Below are positions 53,525 to 62,660 of a stretch of DNA of 64,000 nucleotides, one piece after another. Origin of the DNA: Mastigocoleus testarum BC008 (GTDB taxonomy: Bacteria > Cyanobacteriota > Cyanobacteriia > Cyanobacteriales > Nostocaceae). The first letter of the stretch is position 1. Every line of letters starts with the position of its first letter. A program made the position numbers and the translations under genes. The stretch lies in NCBI RefSeq assembly GCF_001456025.1, contig NZ_LMTZ01000107.1, positions 201,296 through 265,295 of the forward strand. The letters are read 5' to 3'. The notes beneath the pieces were generated by a model that was given only the letters and a program-made list of their open reading frames with translations, did no database searches and was not told the DNA's origin.

Positions 53525-54340
53525 ATGTCTAACAATGCTTATAGTACCGCAAGCAGTGTTGATGAATTCCAAGAAAGAATTTCAGCAAGATGGGATGAAG
53601 GATATGACTTAGTAGATATTGAATACACTGACGGTATATGGTTTGGGGTTTTTCAAGATCTTCCTGGCGGTAATGCTTATAGCACCGCAAACAGTATTGG
53701 TGAATTCCAAGAAAAAATTAAAGCAAGATGGGATGAAAAATATGACTTAGTCAATGTTGAACATGTTGATGGTATCTGGTTTGGAATTTTTCAAGAAGAT
53801 TTTGGTGCTAATGCTTATAGCACCGCAAGCAGTGTTGATGAATTCCAAGAAAGAATTTCAGCAAGATGGGATGAAGGATATGACTTAGTAGATATTGAAT
53901 ACACTGACGGTATATGGTTTGGGGTTTTTCAAGATCTTCCTGGCGGTAATGCTTATAGCACCGCAAACAGTATTGGTGAATTCCAAGAAAAAATTAAAGC
54001 AAGATGGGATGAAAAATATGACTTAGTCAATGTTGAACATGTTGATGGTATCTGGTTTGGAATTTTTCAAGATGATTCTAGTATTACTAGCGCTTATCAC
54101 ACCGCAAGCACTTTTGATGAACTTATAGAAAGTAGTCAAACATTGTGGGATAAGCAATACGAGTTAGTTGATGTAGAATATGCTGATGGTATATGGTTTG
54201 GGACCTTTGAAAAGGAAATTTATACGCCTACCTTGAATGACTATGTCAACCAAATGTCACAATACAATGACCTACTATTTTCCCAATCAATGGCATTGGA
54301 TGCAGTAAATATGGCAATCGATAATAGCATTATCTTTTAG
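53525..54340 (+). CDS. five-repeat protein of unknown function
   Basis: 271 aa from the ATG at 53525 (MSNNAYSTASSVDEF). The bulk is five tandem units of about 46 residues with the pattern AYSTASS-DEFQE-I-ARWDE-YDLV and then D-E-DGIWFGVF. Units 1-2 and 3-4 form a near-identical double repeat; the fifth is divergent. A short helical C-terminus (LNDYVNQMSQYNDLLFSQSM) follows. The W-D-x-x-Y-x-L-V...D-G-x-W-F-G core loosely resembles the DUF7477-type repeat found in some kinases, but I am not sure of that link. No signal peptide, no membrane segment, no operon partner. Confidence 0.85.
   Translation: MSNNAYSTASSVDEFQERISARWDEGYDLVDIEYTDGIWFGVFQDLPGGNAYSTANSIGEFQEKIKARWDEKYDLVNVEHVDGIWFGIFQEDFGANAYSTASSVDEFQERISARWDEGYDLVDIEYTDGIWFGVFQDLPGGNAYSTANSIGEFQEKIKARWDEKYDLVNVEHVDGIWFGIFQDDSSITSAYHTASTFDELIESSQTLWDKQYELVDVEYADGIWFGTFEKEIYTPTLNDYVNQMSQYNDLLFSQSMALDAVNMAIDNSIIF
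53534..54085 (+). repeat. 276-bp tandem duplication
   Basis: 53534-53809 and 53810-54085 are the same sequence with about one difference over the first 260 bp. Each copy encodes two 46-residue protein units. Confidence 0.93.
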
Positions 54341-54842
54341 AACTTATATACAGGTAGGACTATTTCATTCCTTAAAAGGTTTTATTTTGAAACTCTGTTG
54401 TGCTATAGGGACGTAGATTCTTGGTTCGACAAGTCCACTTAAACGATCATTCCTTACGGTATCTAGTCCAGAGATGGTTCTTATGGTTGCGTGTTAACCC
54501 ATTATAGAAAAGGTCATACATTGAGAGATAGTGGCTCCGTAGTAGTGCAGCTATAGCTAGAGACTAGAGAGGGGCTATGACTAAGTCATCTATCGCTGCG
54601 CTACGTTCCAAACGGATCCGCCGACGCCGCAGGCTAAACTCGTGTCCGTAGGACAAACAGGATTAACCGATATCCTAACCTTATTACGTAGTACCAAAAT
54701 AGTACTTAATTACTATTTCTTCTGATTTCTATGTATTTTTGCTGAAACAGATAATTACTCACAAAAAATTTATGTTGGTTTCCGAAATGATAACTAAGGC
54801 TCTGTAGTTAATAGGGACACAACACAGGACAGCACCAAAATT

Positions 54843-54872
54843 TCTGGGTAGCATCAGCCGCCCAGATTTTTT
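54843..54872 (+). terminator. orphan terminator hairpin
   Basis: TCTGGG / CCCAGA stem with a 12-nt loop, followed by TTTTTT. It lies 500 bp after the nearest upstream gene, so it may end an unannotated short RNA. Confidence 0.6.
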
Positions 54873-54963
54873 CTTTCTTATTTGTCTTTATTTCCGATTG
54901 TTGGTCAGCATCTACCGCAAATGCTAGCGCTACAATGGCTTGAACTGTTACACTCAGCGAATT

Positions 54964-55046
54964 AAAATCCATAAATCATTTGGATTAATAAATCATTTAG
55001 ATTAATAAATAAATTAATAAACTAATAAATTAATAAATTAATTAAT
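54964..55046. repeat. AT-rich tandem repeat (TTAATAAA and variants)
   Basis: About ten imperfect 8-12-bp units built from TTAATAAA/TTAATAAATCATT. Confidence 0.8.
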
Positions 55047-55088
55047 AAACTATAGTAATCATATTTGATTTATGAATAGATCAATCAC

Positions 55089-55116
55089 GTAGAGACGTTG
55101 CATGCAACGTCTCTAG
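55089..55116. repeat. GTAGAGACG palindrome
   Basis: Left half GTAGAGACGTTGCA; the right half differs from a perfect copy only at the last base. Confidence 0.93.
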
Positions 55117-55227
55117 AATATCGATTCTCACGAGTGATTTAGGATTGCTATATCACTTCGTTTCTATCTTAATCTTTGAAGTAAATCCCAAACACTACTG
55201 ATTACCATTTACAATTATCCGAGCTTC

Positions 55228-56316
55228 ATGAAAAGAATTGATGTTGAAAAAAGAACTATTTTTATTGGCTTAGCAGGTAGTCATGGATATGGATTAAACC
55301 GTCCAGATTCAGATTATGATTACCGAGGAGCATTTATTGCACCAAAAAGATATTATTTGGGTTTCGACCGAGTAGAACAAAAAGATTCTGGTTGGAATGA
55401 GGAAGGGATATTTCCATTTTTAGATGGAGCAACAGATACGGTTATTTATGAGATTAGAAAATTAATCCAGTTATTATCTGGTGCAAATCCCAATGTTCTA
55501 GAATTATTGTGGTTGACACAATATCCTGTTTTGACATCGGTGGGACGACTGTTAATCGAGAATCGTCAGTTATTTTTAAGTAAAAAGGTTAAACATACCT
55601 ATTCTGGCTATGCGTCAGCCCAAATCAAAAAGATGGAAACCCATCGTAAGTGGTTGTTAAATCCTCCCCAAAAAAAGCCGCTTCCGACTGATTTTGGAAT
55701 TGAAGACGAACCCCTGCTGACAAAAGAAGAACTGAATACTTTTTTGGAATATCTTTATCTATTAATTAGAGGTAAGGTTGAGTTTTTAGAAGAAGCGGAG
55801 CAATTATATAAGTTATTGACTGCGGAAGTTGATTTTAAAAGTTTGCTGAAACAGTATGTTTTACCAGATGAGACTTTAGAGTATACTCAAAATTTAACTA
55901 ACAGTCGCAAAGATTTTATTCGTTTACTCAAGAAAAGCCAAAGGTATCAGGTTGCTCTACGAGAATGGAAAGCTTATCAAGCTTGGAAAGAAAATCGAAA
56001 TCCTGTGAGAGCCGAAATGGAGAGAAAGTCCGGTTTTGACCTCAAGCATGGAATGCATTGCATTCGATTGCTTCGCAGTGGATTAGAAATATTACGCACT
56101 GGAGAACTAATTGTCGATCGTACAGTTGCTGGTGATGCAGAAGATTTGAGAGCCATTCTCCAAGGTAAATATACTTACGAACAAGTCATGAAAATGGCTG
56201 ATGATGTTGTTGTGGAGATGGATGAAGTTTACGAAGGTTCTAATTTACCAAATAAACCTGACTTAGAAAAAATCAATGAGCTATGTATAGAAATCGTTGA
56301 GATGCAAGGGTTTTGA
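55228..56316 (+). CDS. nucleotidyltransferase (YcgL/RlaP-like)
   Basis: 362 aa. GSHGYGLNRPDSDYDYRG is the polymerase-beta-type nucleotidyltransferase active site (GS and DxD). The longer helical C-terminal half (WLLNPPQKKPLPTDFG, RSGLEILRTGELIVDR) is typical of the YcgL/COG3541 group. These proteins are predicted to transfer nucleotides to RNA or protein, and some are associated with RNA ligases; no partner gene is adjacent. It starts with ATG 112 bp after a palindrome. Confidence 0.87.
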   Translation: MKRIDVEKRTIFIGLAGSHGYGLNRPDSDYDYRGAFIAPKRYYLGFDRVEQKDSGWNEEGIFPFLDGATDTVIYEIRKLIQLLSGANPNVLELLWLTQYPVLTSVGRLLIENRQLFLSKKVKHTYSGYASAQIKKMETHRKWLLNPPQKKPLPTDFGIEDEPLLTKEELNTFLEYLYLLIRGKVEFLEEAEQLYKLLTAEVDFKSLLKQYVLPDETLEYTQNLTNSRKDFIRLLKKSQRYQVALREWKAYQAWKENRNPVRAEMERKSGFDLKHGMHCIRLLRSGLEILRTGELIVDRTVAGDAEDLRAILQGKYTYEQVMKMADDVVVEMDEVYEGSNLPNKPDLEKINELCIEIVEMQGF

Positions 56317-57013
56317 GAACTTAGGCGTTAGGACAAAATAAGTCAGGAGTCAAGTAAGAAGTAAGAAGTGAAAAGTTTGCACATCATAGCTTTTCCGGAT
56401 TTACCGATGTCCTAATCTTATTCCGTGGTGCGATACCTGGCTGCTTGATATTTAACAATTGACAATAAAAAATCTTGCGGACTCAATGTTATGTAAACCC
56501 ACAAGATAAGTTGCTTGTTTAATAAAGAACCGACAAACGACAAGAATTAACATTCATATGGAACGTTGATTTGAATGAGTATCGCCTATAGAAGAGTAAA
56601 AAACTATCTGTATGGAAAAGCCATATCAGTAGATAATCAAAATCAAATCAAACAAAATACACCTGATGACAGTAATAAGAAGAATTTTTACTTAGAAAAA
56701 ACGTGAGATTTTTGATATATGAATTCTGATGAAACTATAAAATAATTGCGTATATTTGTCAATAGACAAGATAATATATTAACTGTATGGAATACTTGTA
56801 TTGTAACTATAATTTCTATGATTTACGGTAAATGAGCAGCACTCTGATCGAATAAAAAATTAAAATAGTAACTAATTTGGCTTTTTATTGAAAAGATTTA
56901 GCGATAAATTACTAATATATATTTTAACAAAATTGAGTTTTGAGAGTAGAGTTCTACGAATAAATTGGCAACTTAAATAAATCAATCAATAAAATAAGTA
57001 ATGGAGGTCAGCC
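56317..57013. other. 697-bp AT-rich intergenic region
   Basis: A short AGTCAGG/AAGTAAG repeat lies at about 56341-56375. GGAGG at 57003-57007 is the ribosome site of the FeoA gene. I could not identify a Fur box with confidence. Confidence 0.55.
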
Positions 57014-57358
57014 TTGAAAAATAGTGACAATGCCGATAATAACTTCAATTCGCCAGAGACTGGAAAATGGGCTGGATTCCAGTTTTTTTGTGGCGCTCAA
57101 TCTCGAAAAATTAACTTGAACTCTCGTGCAAATTTGATATCACTATCTGAGACTCAACTGGGAGATGTTGTTTGTATTATCGAAATCGATCCTATAGACT
57201 GCATTGATTACTTACTGAATATGGGATTTACGATTGGAACTGAATTACAGGTCATTAGTGTGACCAAAACCGGTTCTGTAGTTGTCAACTTAAATGATAA
57301 ATGCTTAGGGCTAGGCGCAGACATGGCTAGTAGTATTTTTGTGAAAAGGTTTTCATAG
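57014..57358 (+). CDS. FeoA-domain protein
   Basis: 114 aa. After a 35-residue leader, the SH3-like FeoA domain is visible: LSETQLGDVVCIIEID, YLLNMGFTIGTELQVI, SVVVNLNDKCLGLGADMA. The start is TTG, decided by GGAGG 6 nt upstream; the nearby ATG at 57001 is out of frame. FeoA normally assists FeoB in ferrous iron uptake, but no feoB is present here, so it is an orphan FeoA. Confidence 0.85.
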   Translation: MKNSDNADNNFNSPETGKWAGFQFFCGAQSRKINLNSRANLISLSETQLGDVVCIIEIDPIDCIDYLLNMGFTIGTELQVISVTKTGSVVVNLNDKCLGLGADMASSIFVKRFS

Positions 57359-57816
57359 GTACATCGGCTATTTTTCCTCTCTACTCCCTTCTCCAACAAA
57401 GTTTTTAATCAATTTTACTCAAGTACTTACAGCATACTTCAAGTTGATGAGTTAGATTCAGACACACACTAATGCTCAAATAAAACAAGTTTGAGGATAT
57501 AGTTTTGTACCTCATTTACTTGTGAAGTACTGTATTTTCAAGACTTATTTCAGCTACTCATAAAGTTACCCAGAATAATTTCATGGTCTTGTTTAGGACG
57601 CGCAAGTTTCAAATCATCTAGCGTGGATTGTGATTTGTGATACAAATTAATTATTTTTTCACTATTGACAATTTATATCAAATAAATCAAGATATAATCA
57701 TAAGTATCACTAATCAAAAGATTAATTAACCAAAACTAATTTTATCTAATTGCGAACGGAATAACACTTTCAGATATTTTTTTCTGCTGTAAAGGTTACA
57801 TATCGGGAATAGCGGC
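57359..57816. other. 458-bp intergenic region
   Basis: AT-rich; nothing recognisable. Confidence 0.5.
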
Positions 57817-58653
57817 ATGATTGGATTTGCTAGAGCATCAGATGTGTCAGAGCAAAAGTTGCAAATTAATTTCAAGAATTGCTTGAGACCGACTTTTTCT
57901 CCAGAGCATGGAGTTTTACTGGTTTTGTTGGGTTCCGTTGTGACCGGATCTGCTTTAGCCCAAGCCTGGAATTATTGCACAACATTAGCATTTATTTGTG
58001 CGTTTTTTGCTCTGCAAGCAGAGCATCCTTTAGTGGTTCAAATTAAACAGAGGAGCACTTGGAAACCGAGATTTTTAATTTGGAGTGGGATTTACGGGAC
58101 AGTCGCAATTGCGATCGCTATTTGGTTGTGGTTTCAGTCTCCGGTTTTAGTCTGGATTTATGCTTTAGCATTGATAGCATTCATTGCTGATGTTGTTGCT
58201 GTATTGCAGAAAAAACATAAGTCAATTCTCAATGAACTGGTGACATTTGCAGGGATTTGTTTATCAACTCCTTTGGCTTATGCAGCAACTACACATAGCC
58301 TTTGTGTAGAAGTAATAGCGATTTGGTTGTTGAACACATTGTTTTTTGGTAGTGCGATTTTCAGCATCAAATTACGACGGAAGAAGACAAGTTCTCCAAT
58401 CTTGGGGGTGACTTATCACGTTATTGCAAGCACAATAGTCGCTGGGTTTTATTTACTGGGTTGGTTGAATATATTTACAGCTTTAGCATTCGTTGTGGCT
58501 TTAATTAAATTTGCTGTAGCGGTCGGGCTTCGTAGTTGGTATTGTAAAGCTCGATTTCAATATATCGCTATATTTGAAACCCGTTTTGCCTTAATCTATG
58601 TGGCTATAGCAGCAATTAGTGTTTTACCAGCCCATTTACCGGTTGTTTCTTGA
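57817..58653 (+). CDS. YwiC-like integral membrane protein
   Basis: 278 aa with seven or eight hydrophobic segments. FSPEHGVLLVLLGSVVTGSA matches the conserved (P)KEHG start of the YwiC-like family, and LNELVTFAGICLSTPLAYA is its second conserved block. A stretch of 25 hydrophilic residues precedes the first helix. Family function is unknown. Single gene on the plus strand. Confidence 0.82.
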   Translation: MIGFARASDVSEQKLQINFKNCLRPTFSPEHGVLLVLLGSVVTGSALAQAWNYCTTLAFICAFFALQAEHPLVVQIKQRSTWKPRFLIWSGIYGTVAIAIAIWLWFQSPVLVWIYALALIAFIADVVAVLQKKHKSILNELVTFAGICLSTPLAYAATTHSLCVEVIAIWLLNTLFFGSAIFSIKLRRKKTSSPILGVTYHVIASTIVAGFYLLGWLNIFTALAFVVALIKFAVAVGLRSWYCKARFQYIAIFETRFALIYVAIAAISVLPAHLPVVS

Positions 58654-58701
58654 AAAACATGAATAGGTGTTATGTATATGGGTAGTTCGGGAACAGGAGT
58701 T

Positions 58702-58738
58702 GTAGAGACAATAGTCCTTTTTGTGAAAACGTCTCTAT
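58702..58738. repeat. degenerate GTAGAGAC...GTCTCTA hairpin
   Basis: GTAGAGAC at 58702-58709 and GTCTCTAT at 58731-58738; a short AGGAGTCAG repeat follows at 58757-58786. The rest of the gap from 58654 to 59114 shows nothing clear. Confidence 0.6.
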
Positions 58739-59114
58739 GGGAGTTGTACAGCAGAATTCAGGAGTCAGAAGACAGGAGTCAGGAGTAGAATCTTCTTTAT
58801 AACTGACTTTCAGTTTTTGAACTGTACCTCACTTAGTTGCAATCCGCTATAAGACAGAATACAAGAGTCACTAAAAATTAGTTAAATACTGGTATTTCTA
58901 GTAGTCACGAGCTCGGTTGTTCTCATACAATTGGGCTTATTTGTTATTCTTGTTCTGCTAGTCAATACTTTTGCGTTTATTTACTACAGGTTTCTGTAAG
59001 ATAAATTTTGTGTCGATTTATTTACCTAAAAAATACGTAAATAAAGACTTTTGGTCTGAAGAATTAACTAGAAAATACAAAAAATCTTTCACACAGATCA
59101 GAAAAAATAAACTG

Positions 59115-59675
59115 ATGCAAATTCCCAATCAACAAATAATATCAGAATTTCCACAAATAAAATTACATCATAATGCTTGGAAAAGTATACTGATGCAAAT
59201 TTTGAATAAACAAGCAATCCCAAAATTTCCAAGAGCAAAAGTATCTTATGACCCCCAGGAGAATATATGGACTTTGCAAGAAAAATATTCTTATCGAGAT
59301 GAAATTAAAAAATCTACAATTATTCTAGATAAGGGTTTTGAGTTCGATCTCTCTTCGATTCCCAGATTATTTTGGATCGTAATTGGAACTCATGAGCTTT
59401 CACTGGAAGCACCATTAATTCATGATTTCATGTATATGAGTAGGGGAGGGACCCGAGAGTACTTCCAGCAAAAACCAATATTGGGTAGTATTAAAACTAA
59501 AGGTGTATACTATTCTCGCAAAGAAGTCGACGATCTATTTCTTCGAATGATGCAACAAGCAGGTGTAAGCAGATGGCGTAGATTGTTGGGATATATAGGT
59601 GTTAAGTTTTGTGGTGGATGGTACTGGAATTCCAATGAGAAAAAATTTGAGGAAAATCCTGCACTGAAATCATGA
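59115..59675 (+). CDS. DUF1353 family protein
   Basis: 186 aa from the ATG at 59115; a TTG at 58971 would add 48 basic residues and cannot be excluded. FEFDLSSIPRLFWIVIG, EAPLIHDFMYMSRGG and YSRKEVDDLFLRMMQQAG are the conserved DUF1353 blocks, a family often encoded by phages. The N-terminus contains two similar segments, MQIPNQQIISEFPQIKL and MQILNKQAIPKFPRAKV, which suggests an internal duplication. No other phage gene is near. Confidence 0.8.
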   Translation: MQIPNQQIISEFPQIKLHHNAWKSILMQILNKQAIPKFPRAKVSYDPQENIWTLQEKYSYRDEIKKSTIILDKGFEFDLSSIPRLFWIVIGTHELSLEAPLIHDFMYMSRGGTREYFQQKPILGSIKTKGVYYSRKEVDDLFLRMMQQAGVSRWRRLLGYIGVKFCGGWYWNSNEKKFEENPALKS

Positions 59676-59814
59676 TTTATTGGATAACTTAAAAAATCTA
59701 TATATGTCGTCAAAAAAAATTGACTTTAGTTTGAGGATTTTCAAAGTGAAATTAACCAAATAAAATTTTGCAAATATTTAATTTATTTTATTGTATTTTA
59801 TTTTATTTAAAGCT

Positions 59815-61119
59815 TTAGTTGGAATCATCTTTGTCACGCTCTAAATCGTAAATTACTGTTTCCAGATACCATTCTTCAGACATCCCTGGATAGTAATGCT
59901 TAGCTTGTTCGATTAATCTTTCTGCGATCGCCCAATGTCCCCCAACTAGTCTTAAAAGACGCTGTCGCAGAACTTCATCGTTTGTTTTTTGAATTTCGGG
60001 ACTGGGAGATTTAAATTTTTTCATATGATTTAAGACTGTTTGGTAATTTTCCCAGTCTTCTTTTTCGCAAAATATGCTGATAGCGCGTTGACAGTCATCT
60101 ACAGCGCGTTGTACTTCTTCAATGTAGGTGTAAGCAATACCGCGATTATAATAAGCGTGAGCATTCTTGGAATCGTATTCAATGGCCTTGGTATAATCCT
60201 CTATAGCTCCGATGTAATTTCCCATTTCTCGGTAAGTATTACCTCTACCAACATAAACTGAGGTATTTTCTGGATCCATGCTAATGGCAGAATTGAAATC
60301 CTTAATTGCTCCTTGAAAATCTCCTAAATGGGAACGTACCTTACCACGACTCCGGTAAACTATTGCATCCCGAAAATCTAATCCCAAAGCTTGGTTAAAA
60401 TCTGAGATTGCTTCTTGGTATTTACCTTGTTTGAAGCGGACTATACCTCGACAACAATAAGCTTTACCATCTTGGGGATCTGTTAAGAGTAACCAGTTCA
60501 AGTCTTCTAATGCTTCTGGGGTATCCCCACGTTCGGCTTTATCTAATAATTCAGTAAAATAATCATCTTCGGATACTATCGGTAAGTTCTGATTTTTAGA
60601 TTGCTGATGTCTAGATTCTTGAGTAACCTGTCCTATTGCTGTTTGATATTCTTTTGGCTGTAACTGTTTAATCTTTTCTAAACAAAGTCGACAATTTTCT
60701 TTATCTTTCTGTCGCAGATATAAATCTGCTGCTTTTTTAAAGTTTGCGATCGCATCTGTGGTGTAACCTTGTTTACGCCGAACTATCCCCCTTAAATCGT
60801 AGGCTGCGGCATAATTGATATTGATATTAATAGCTTTTTCAATATCATCTAAGCTTCCAGGTAAATTTTTCAATTCTAACCTTGTCAGTGCGCGACAATA
60901 ATAAGCTTCTCCATTCCTGGGATTTAATTTTAGACACTCACTATAATCGGAAATTGCTTGGTATATGTCTCCTGATTCATAGTATGCTAAACCCCGATAG
61001 CGATAAGCATCGGCAAAGTAAGGATTTTCCTGCAAAGCATGAGTAAATTGTTCGATTGCTGCTTTGTAGTTTTTTTGCTTTAATTTTTCTAAGCCTTGAT
61101 TGTAGTATTCTTGACTCAT
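59815..61119 (-). CDS. TPR-repeat protein
   Basis: 434 aa, soluble. At least eight tetratricopeptide units in two blocks (about 1-160 and 205-370), each with the A-x-x-x-Y-x-x-R-G / A-I-x-D-F/Y core (YRYRGLAYYESGDIYQAISD, YCCRGIVRFKQGKYQEAISD), joined by a polar linker (about 165-195). The C-terminal segment LLRLVGGHWAIAERLIEQAK and EEWYLETVIYDLERD is a helical module found in other cyanobacterial proteins. The role is protein-protein interaction; the partner is unknown. Confidence 0.9.
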   Translation of the reverse strand: MSQEYYNQGLEKLKQKNYKAAIEQFTHALQENPYFADAYRYRGLAYYESGDIYQAISDYSECLKLNPRNGEAYYCRALTRLELKNLPGSLDDIEKAINININYAAAYDLRGIVRRKQGYTTDAIANFKKAADLYLRQKDKENCRLCLEKIKQLQPKEYQTAIGQVTQESRHQQSKNQNLPIVSEDDYFTELLDKAERGDTPEALEDLNWLLLTDPQDGKAYCCRGIVRFKQGKYQEAISDFNQALGLDFRDAIVYRSRGKVRSHLGDFQGAIKDFNSAISMDPENTSVYVGRGNTYREMGNYIGAIEDYTKAIEYDSKNAHAYYNRGIAYTYIEEVQRAVDDCQRAISIFCEKEDWENYQTVLNHMKKFKSPSPEIQKTNDEVLRQRLLRLVGGHWAIAERLIEQAKHYYPGMSEEWYLETVIYDLERDKDDSN

Positions 61120-61318
61120 AATCTTTTTGGTGAACTCAGGAAAGTTGTTTTAAGAATGGGTTACGCTAGCTTTTATGCTTACTTATTGTTAATTTAGTCG
61201 TTAAGTTACAAATAAGTTCATAAATACCCATTCTAACTAACCCATTTCAGCAACCGACCAAGTACAAATGTTAAATTTGCTTGAGTGTTGTAATAAATTA
61301 TAGTTACCAATAGATTAT

Positions 61319-61432
61319 CTATTCACCCACAGACCAGATAGCAACACTACCTCCATTATCTGCACCACTACTTACAAGTACAAGGGTTTTTCCAACTGAA
61401 CTGAGATTCAAAGAGTAGACATGACCGGTTTG
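61319..61432 (-). pseudogene. 3' fragment of an interrupted WD40-repeat gene
   Basis: On the minus strand the frame ending in TAG at 61319-61321 reads TGHVYSLNLSSVGKTLVLVS, then SGADNGGSVAIWSVGE, the end of a WD40 blade. It begins directly at the right end of the TnpB element; the matching upstream part is at 62859-63190. Confidence 0.8.
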
Positions 61433-61600
61433 ACACTCCCCATGCCTAAAGGCTAGGGGATTCTTGGTTCTTAGAGGATACTTGCTCAACCAGGTTTACA
61501 CCAGACTGAGTAGAGGTTTCATCTCCCCAAGCGTTGCTTGCGTCTAACGCAAAAGTTCCGGTGTGCCCCACCGTACTCAATCCTCGACGAAGGATATTTC
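61433..61600 (-). ncRNA. predicted omega (right-end) RNA of TnpB
   Basis: In TnpB elements the guide RNA scaffold overlaps the 3' end of tnpB and the right-end hairpin; that hairpin is present at 61438-61459. The guide would start in the WD40 remnant just below about 61432. The 5' limit is only an estimate. Confidence 0.45.
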
Positions 61601-62660
61601 TAGCTGCATTCTCATCTCTATCCATCACACAACCACATGCACAAACATGAGTCCTAGTAGATAGGGTTTTCTTTACAACTTGTTCACAGCTAGAGCATTC
61701 TTGGCTTGTGTATTGGGGAGGTACCGCAACTGTTACCCGCCCAAATACTCTTCCAAAGTACTCAACCCAGACACGGAATTGATACCAAGATGCATCATTA
61801 ATGGATTTAGCCAGACAATGATTTTTCACCAAATTTTTGATCCTCAAATCTTCATAAGCGATCAAGTCGTTAGACTGAACTACGCACCGCGCTAACTTCA
61901 CAGCATGGTCTTTACGTTGCCTACTTATTTTGAGGTGACGTTTACCTAAAATCTGTCTAGCTTTTCTCCTGTTGTTTGAACCTTTAACTTTTTTAGATAC
62001 TCTACGTTGAGAGCGCTTGAGAACTTTTTCACCTTTGCGGAGAAACTTAGGATTTTCAACAATCTCACCATGAGAATTGGTGTAGTAATATGCAATTCCA
62101 ACATCTAACCCAATAGTGCAATTAGTTGCCTCAATATTCTCAGAACGCTTTACATCAATACAGAATTGCACATAAATGCCATCTACTCGTTTAACTAAGC
62201 GTACTCGTTTAATCTGCTTTATTTGATAGAAATGCAAATCACGAGTACCTTTTAGTTTTAACCGCCCAATACCTTTTTTGTCGGTGAAAGTTATGTATTT
62301 GCGATTGTCAGCAAGCTTCCATCCTGAGGTTTTGTATTCAACAGAGCGACAATCTTTCTGGAATCTAGGATATCCTTTCTTCCCTGGCTTGCCTTTTTTG
62401 CAGTTGTCATAAAACCGAAAAATCGATGACCATGCTCGTTCTGCACTTGCTTGTCTTGCCATTGAATTGAGTTCGTTAGCAAAAGGGAATCGAGACGCCA
62501 ATACAGCACAATATTTCTGCAAATCGTTTTTACCAGTCTTGGGTTTATCCATCCATAACCGAATGCAGCTATTACGGATAAACTTGGCTGTACGAATTGC
62601 TTCCTCTACTGCTTTGTATTGACTTTCTTTCCCGTATGCTTTGAGCTCAAAAACCAACAT
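61446..62660 (-). CDS. tnpB: RNA-guided endonuclease TnpB
   Basis: 404 aa, apparently intact. The RuvC catalytic residues are present: Asp186 in TIGLDVGIAYYY, Glu270 in LIAYEDLRI and the Asp of MDRDENAARNIL (347/349). The zinc finger is complete (CSSC at 322-325, CACGC at 340-344). The N-terminal wedge/REC part and FPFANELNSMARQASAERAW are typical. TnpB cuts DNA at sites specified by its omega RNA and promotes retention of the element. The C-terminal tail (ALDASNAWGDETSTQ) is common in cyanobacterial copies. Confidence 0.95.
   Translation of the reverse strand: MLVFELKAYGKESQYKAVEEAIRTAKFIRNSCIRLWMDKPKTGKNDLQKYCAVLASRFPFANELNSMARQASAERAWSSIFRFYDNCKKGKPGKKGYPRFQKDCRSVEYKTSGWKLADNRKYITFTDKKGIGRLKLKGTRDLHFYQIKQIKRVRLVKRVDGIYVQFCIDVKRSENIEATNCTIGLDVGIAYYYTNSHGEIVENPKFLRKGEKVLKRSQRRVSKKVKGSNNRRKARQILGKRHLKISRQRKDHAVKLARCVVQSNDLIAYEDLRIKNLVKNHCLAKSINDASWYQFRVWVEYFGRVFGRVTVAVPPQYTSQECSSCEQVVKKTLSTRTHVCACGCVMDRDENAARNILRRGLSTVGHTGTFALDASNAWGDETSTQSGVNLVEQVSSKNQESPSL

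Larger units (their letters stand above)
54341..55227. other. 887-bp intergenic region rich in repeats
   Basis: Holds a GC-rich dispersed repeat (54594-54656), a terminator-like hairpin (54843-54872), an AT-rich TTAATAAA array (54964-55046) and a GTAGAGACG palindrome (55089-55116). No gene seen. Confidence 0.7.

Noticed and set aside
59330..59370. GTTCGAT/TCGATTCC resembling a tRNA T-arm
   Set aside because: It lies inside the DUF1353 coding sequence and no acceptor or anticodon arms can be built.
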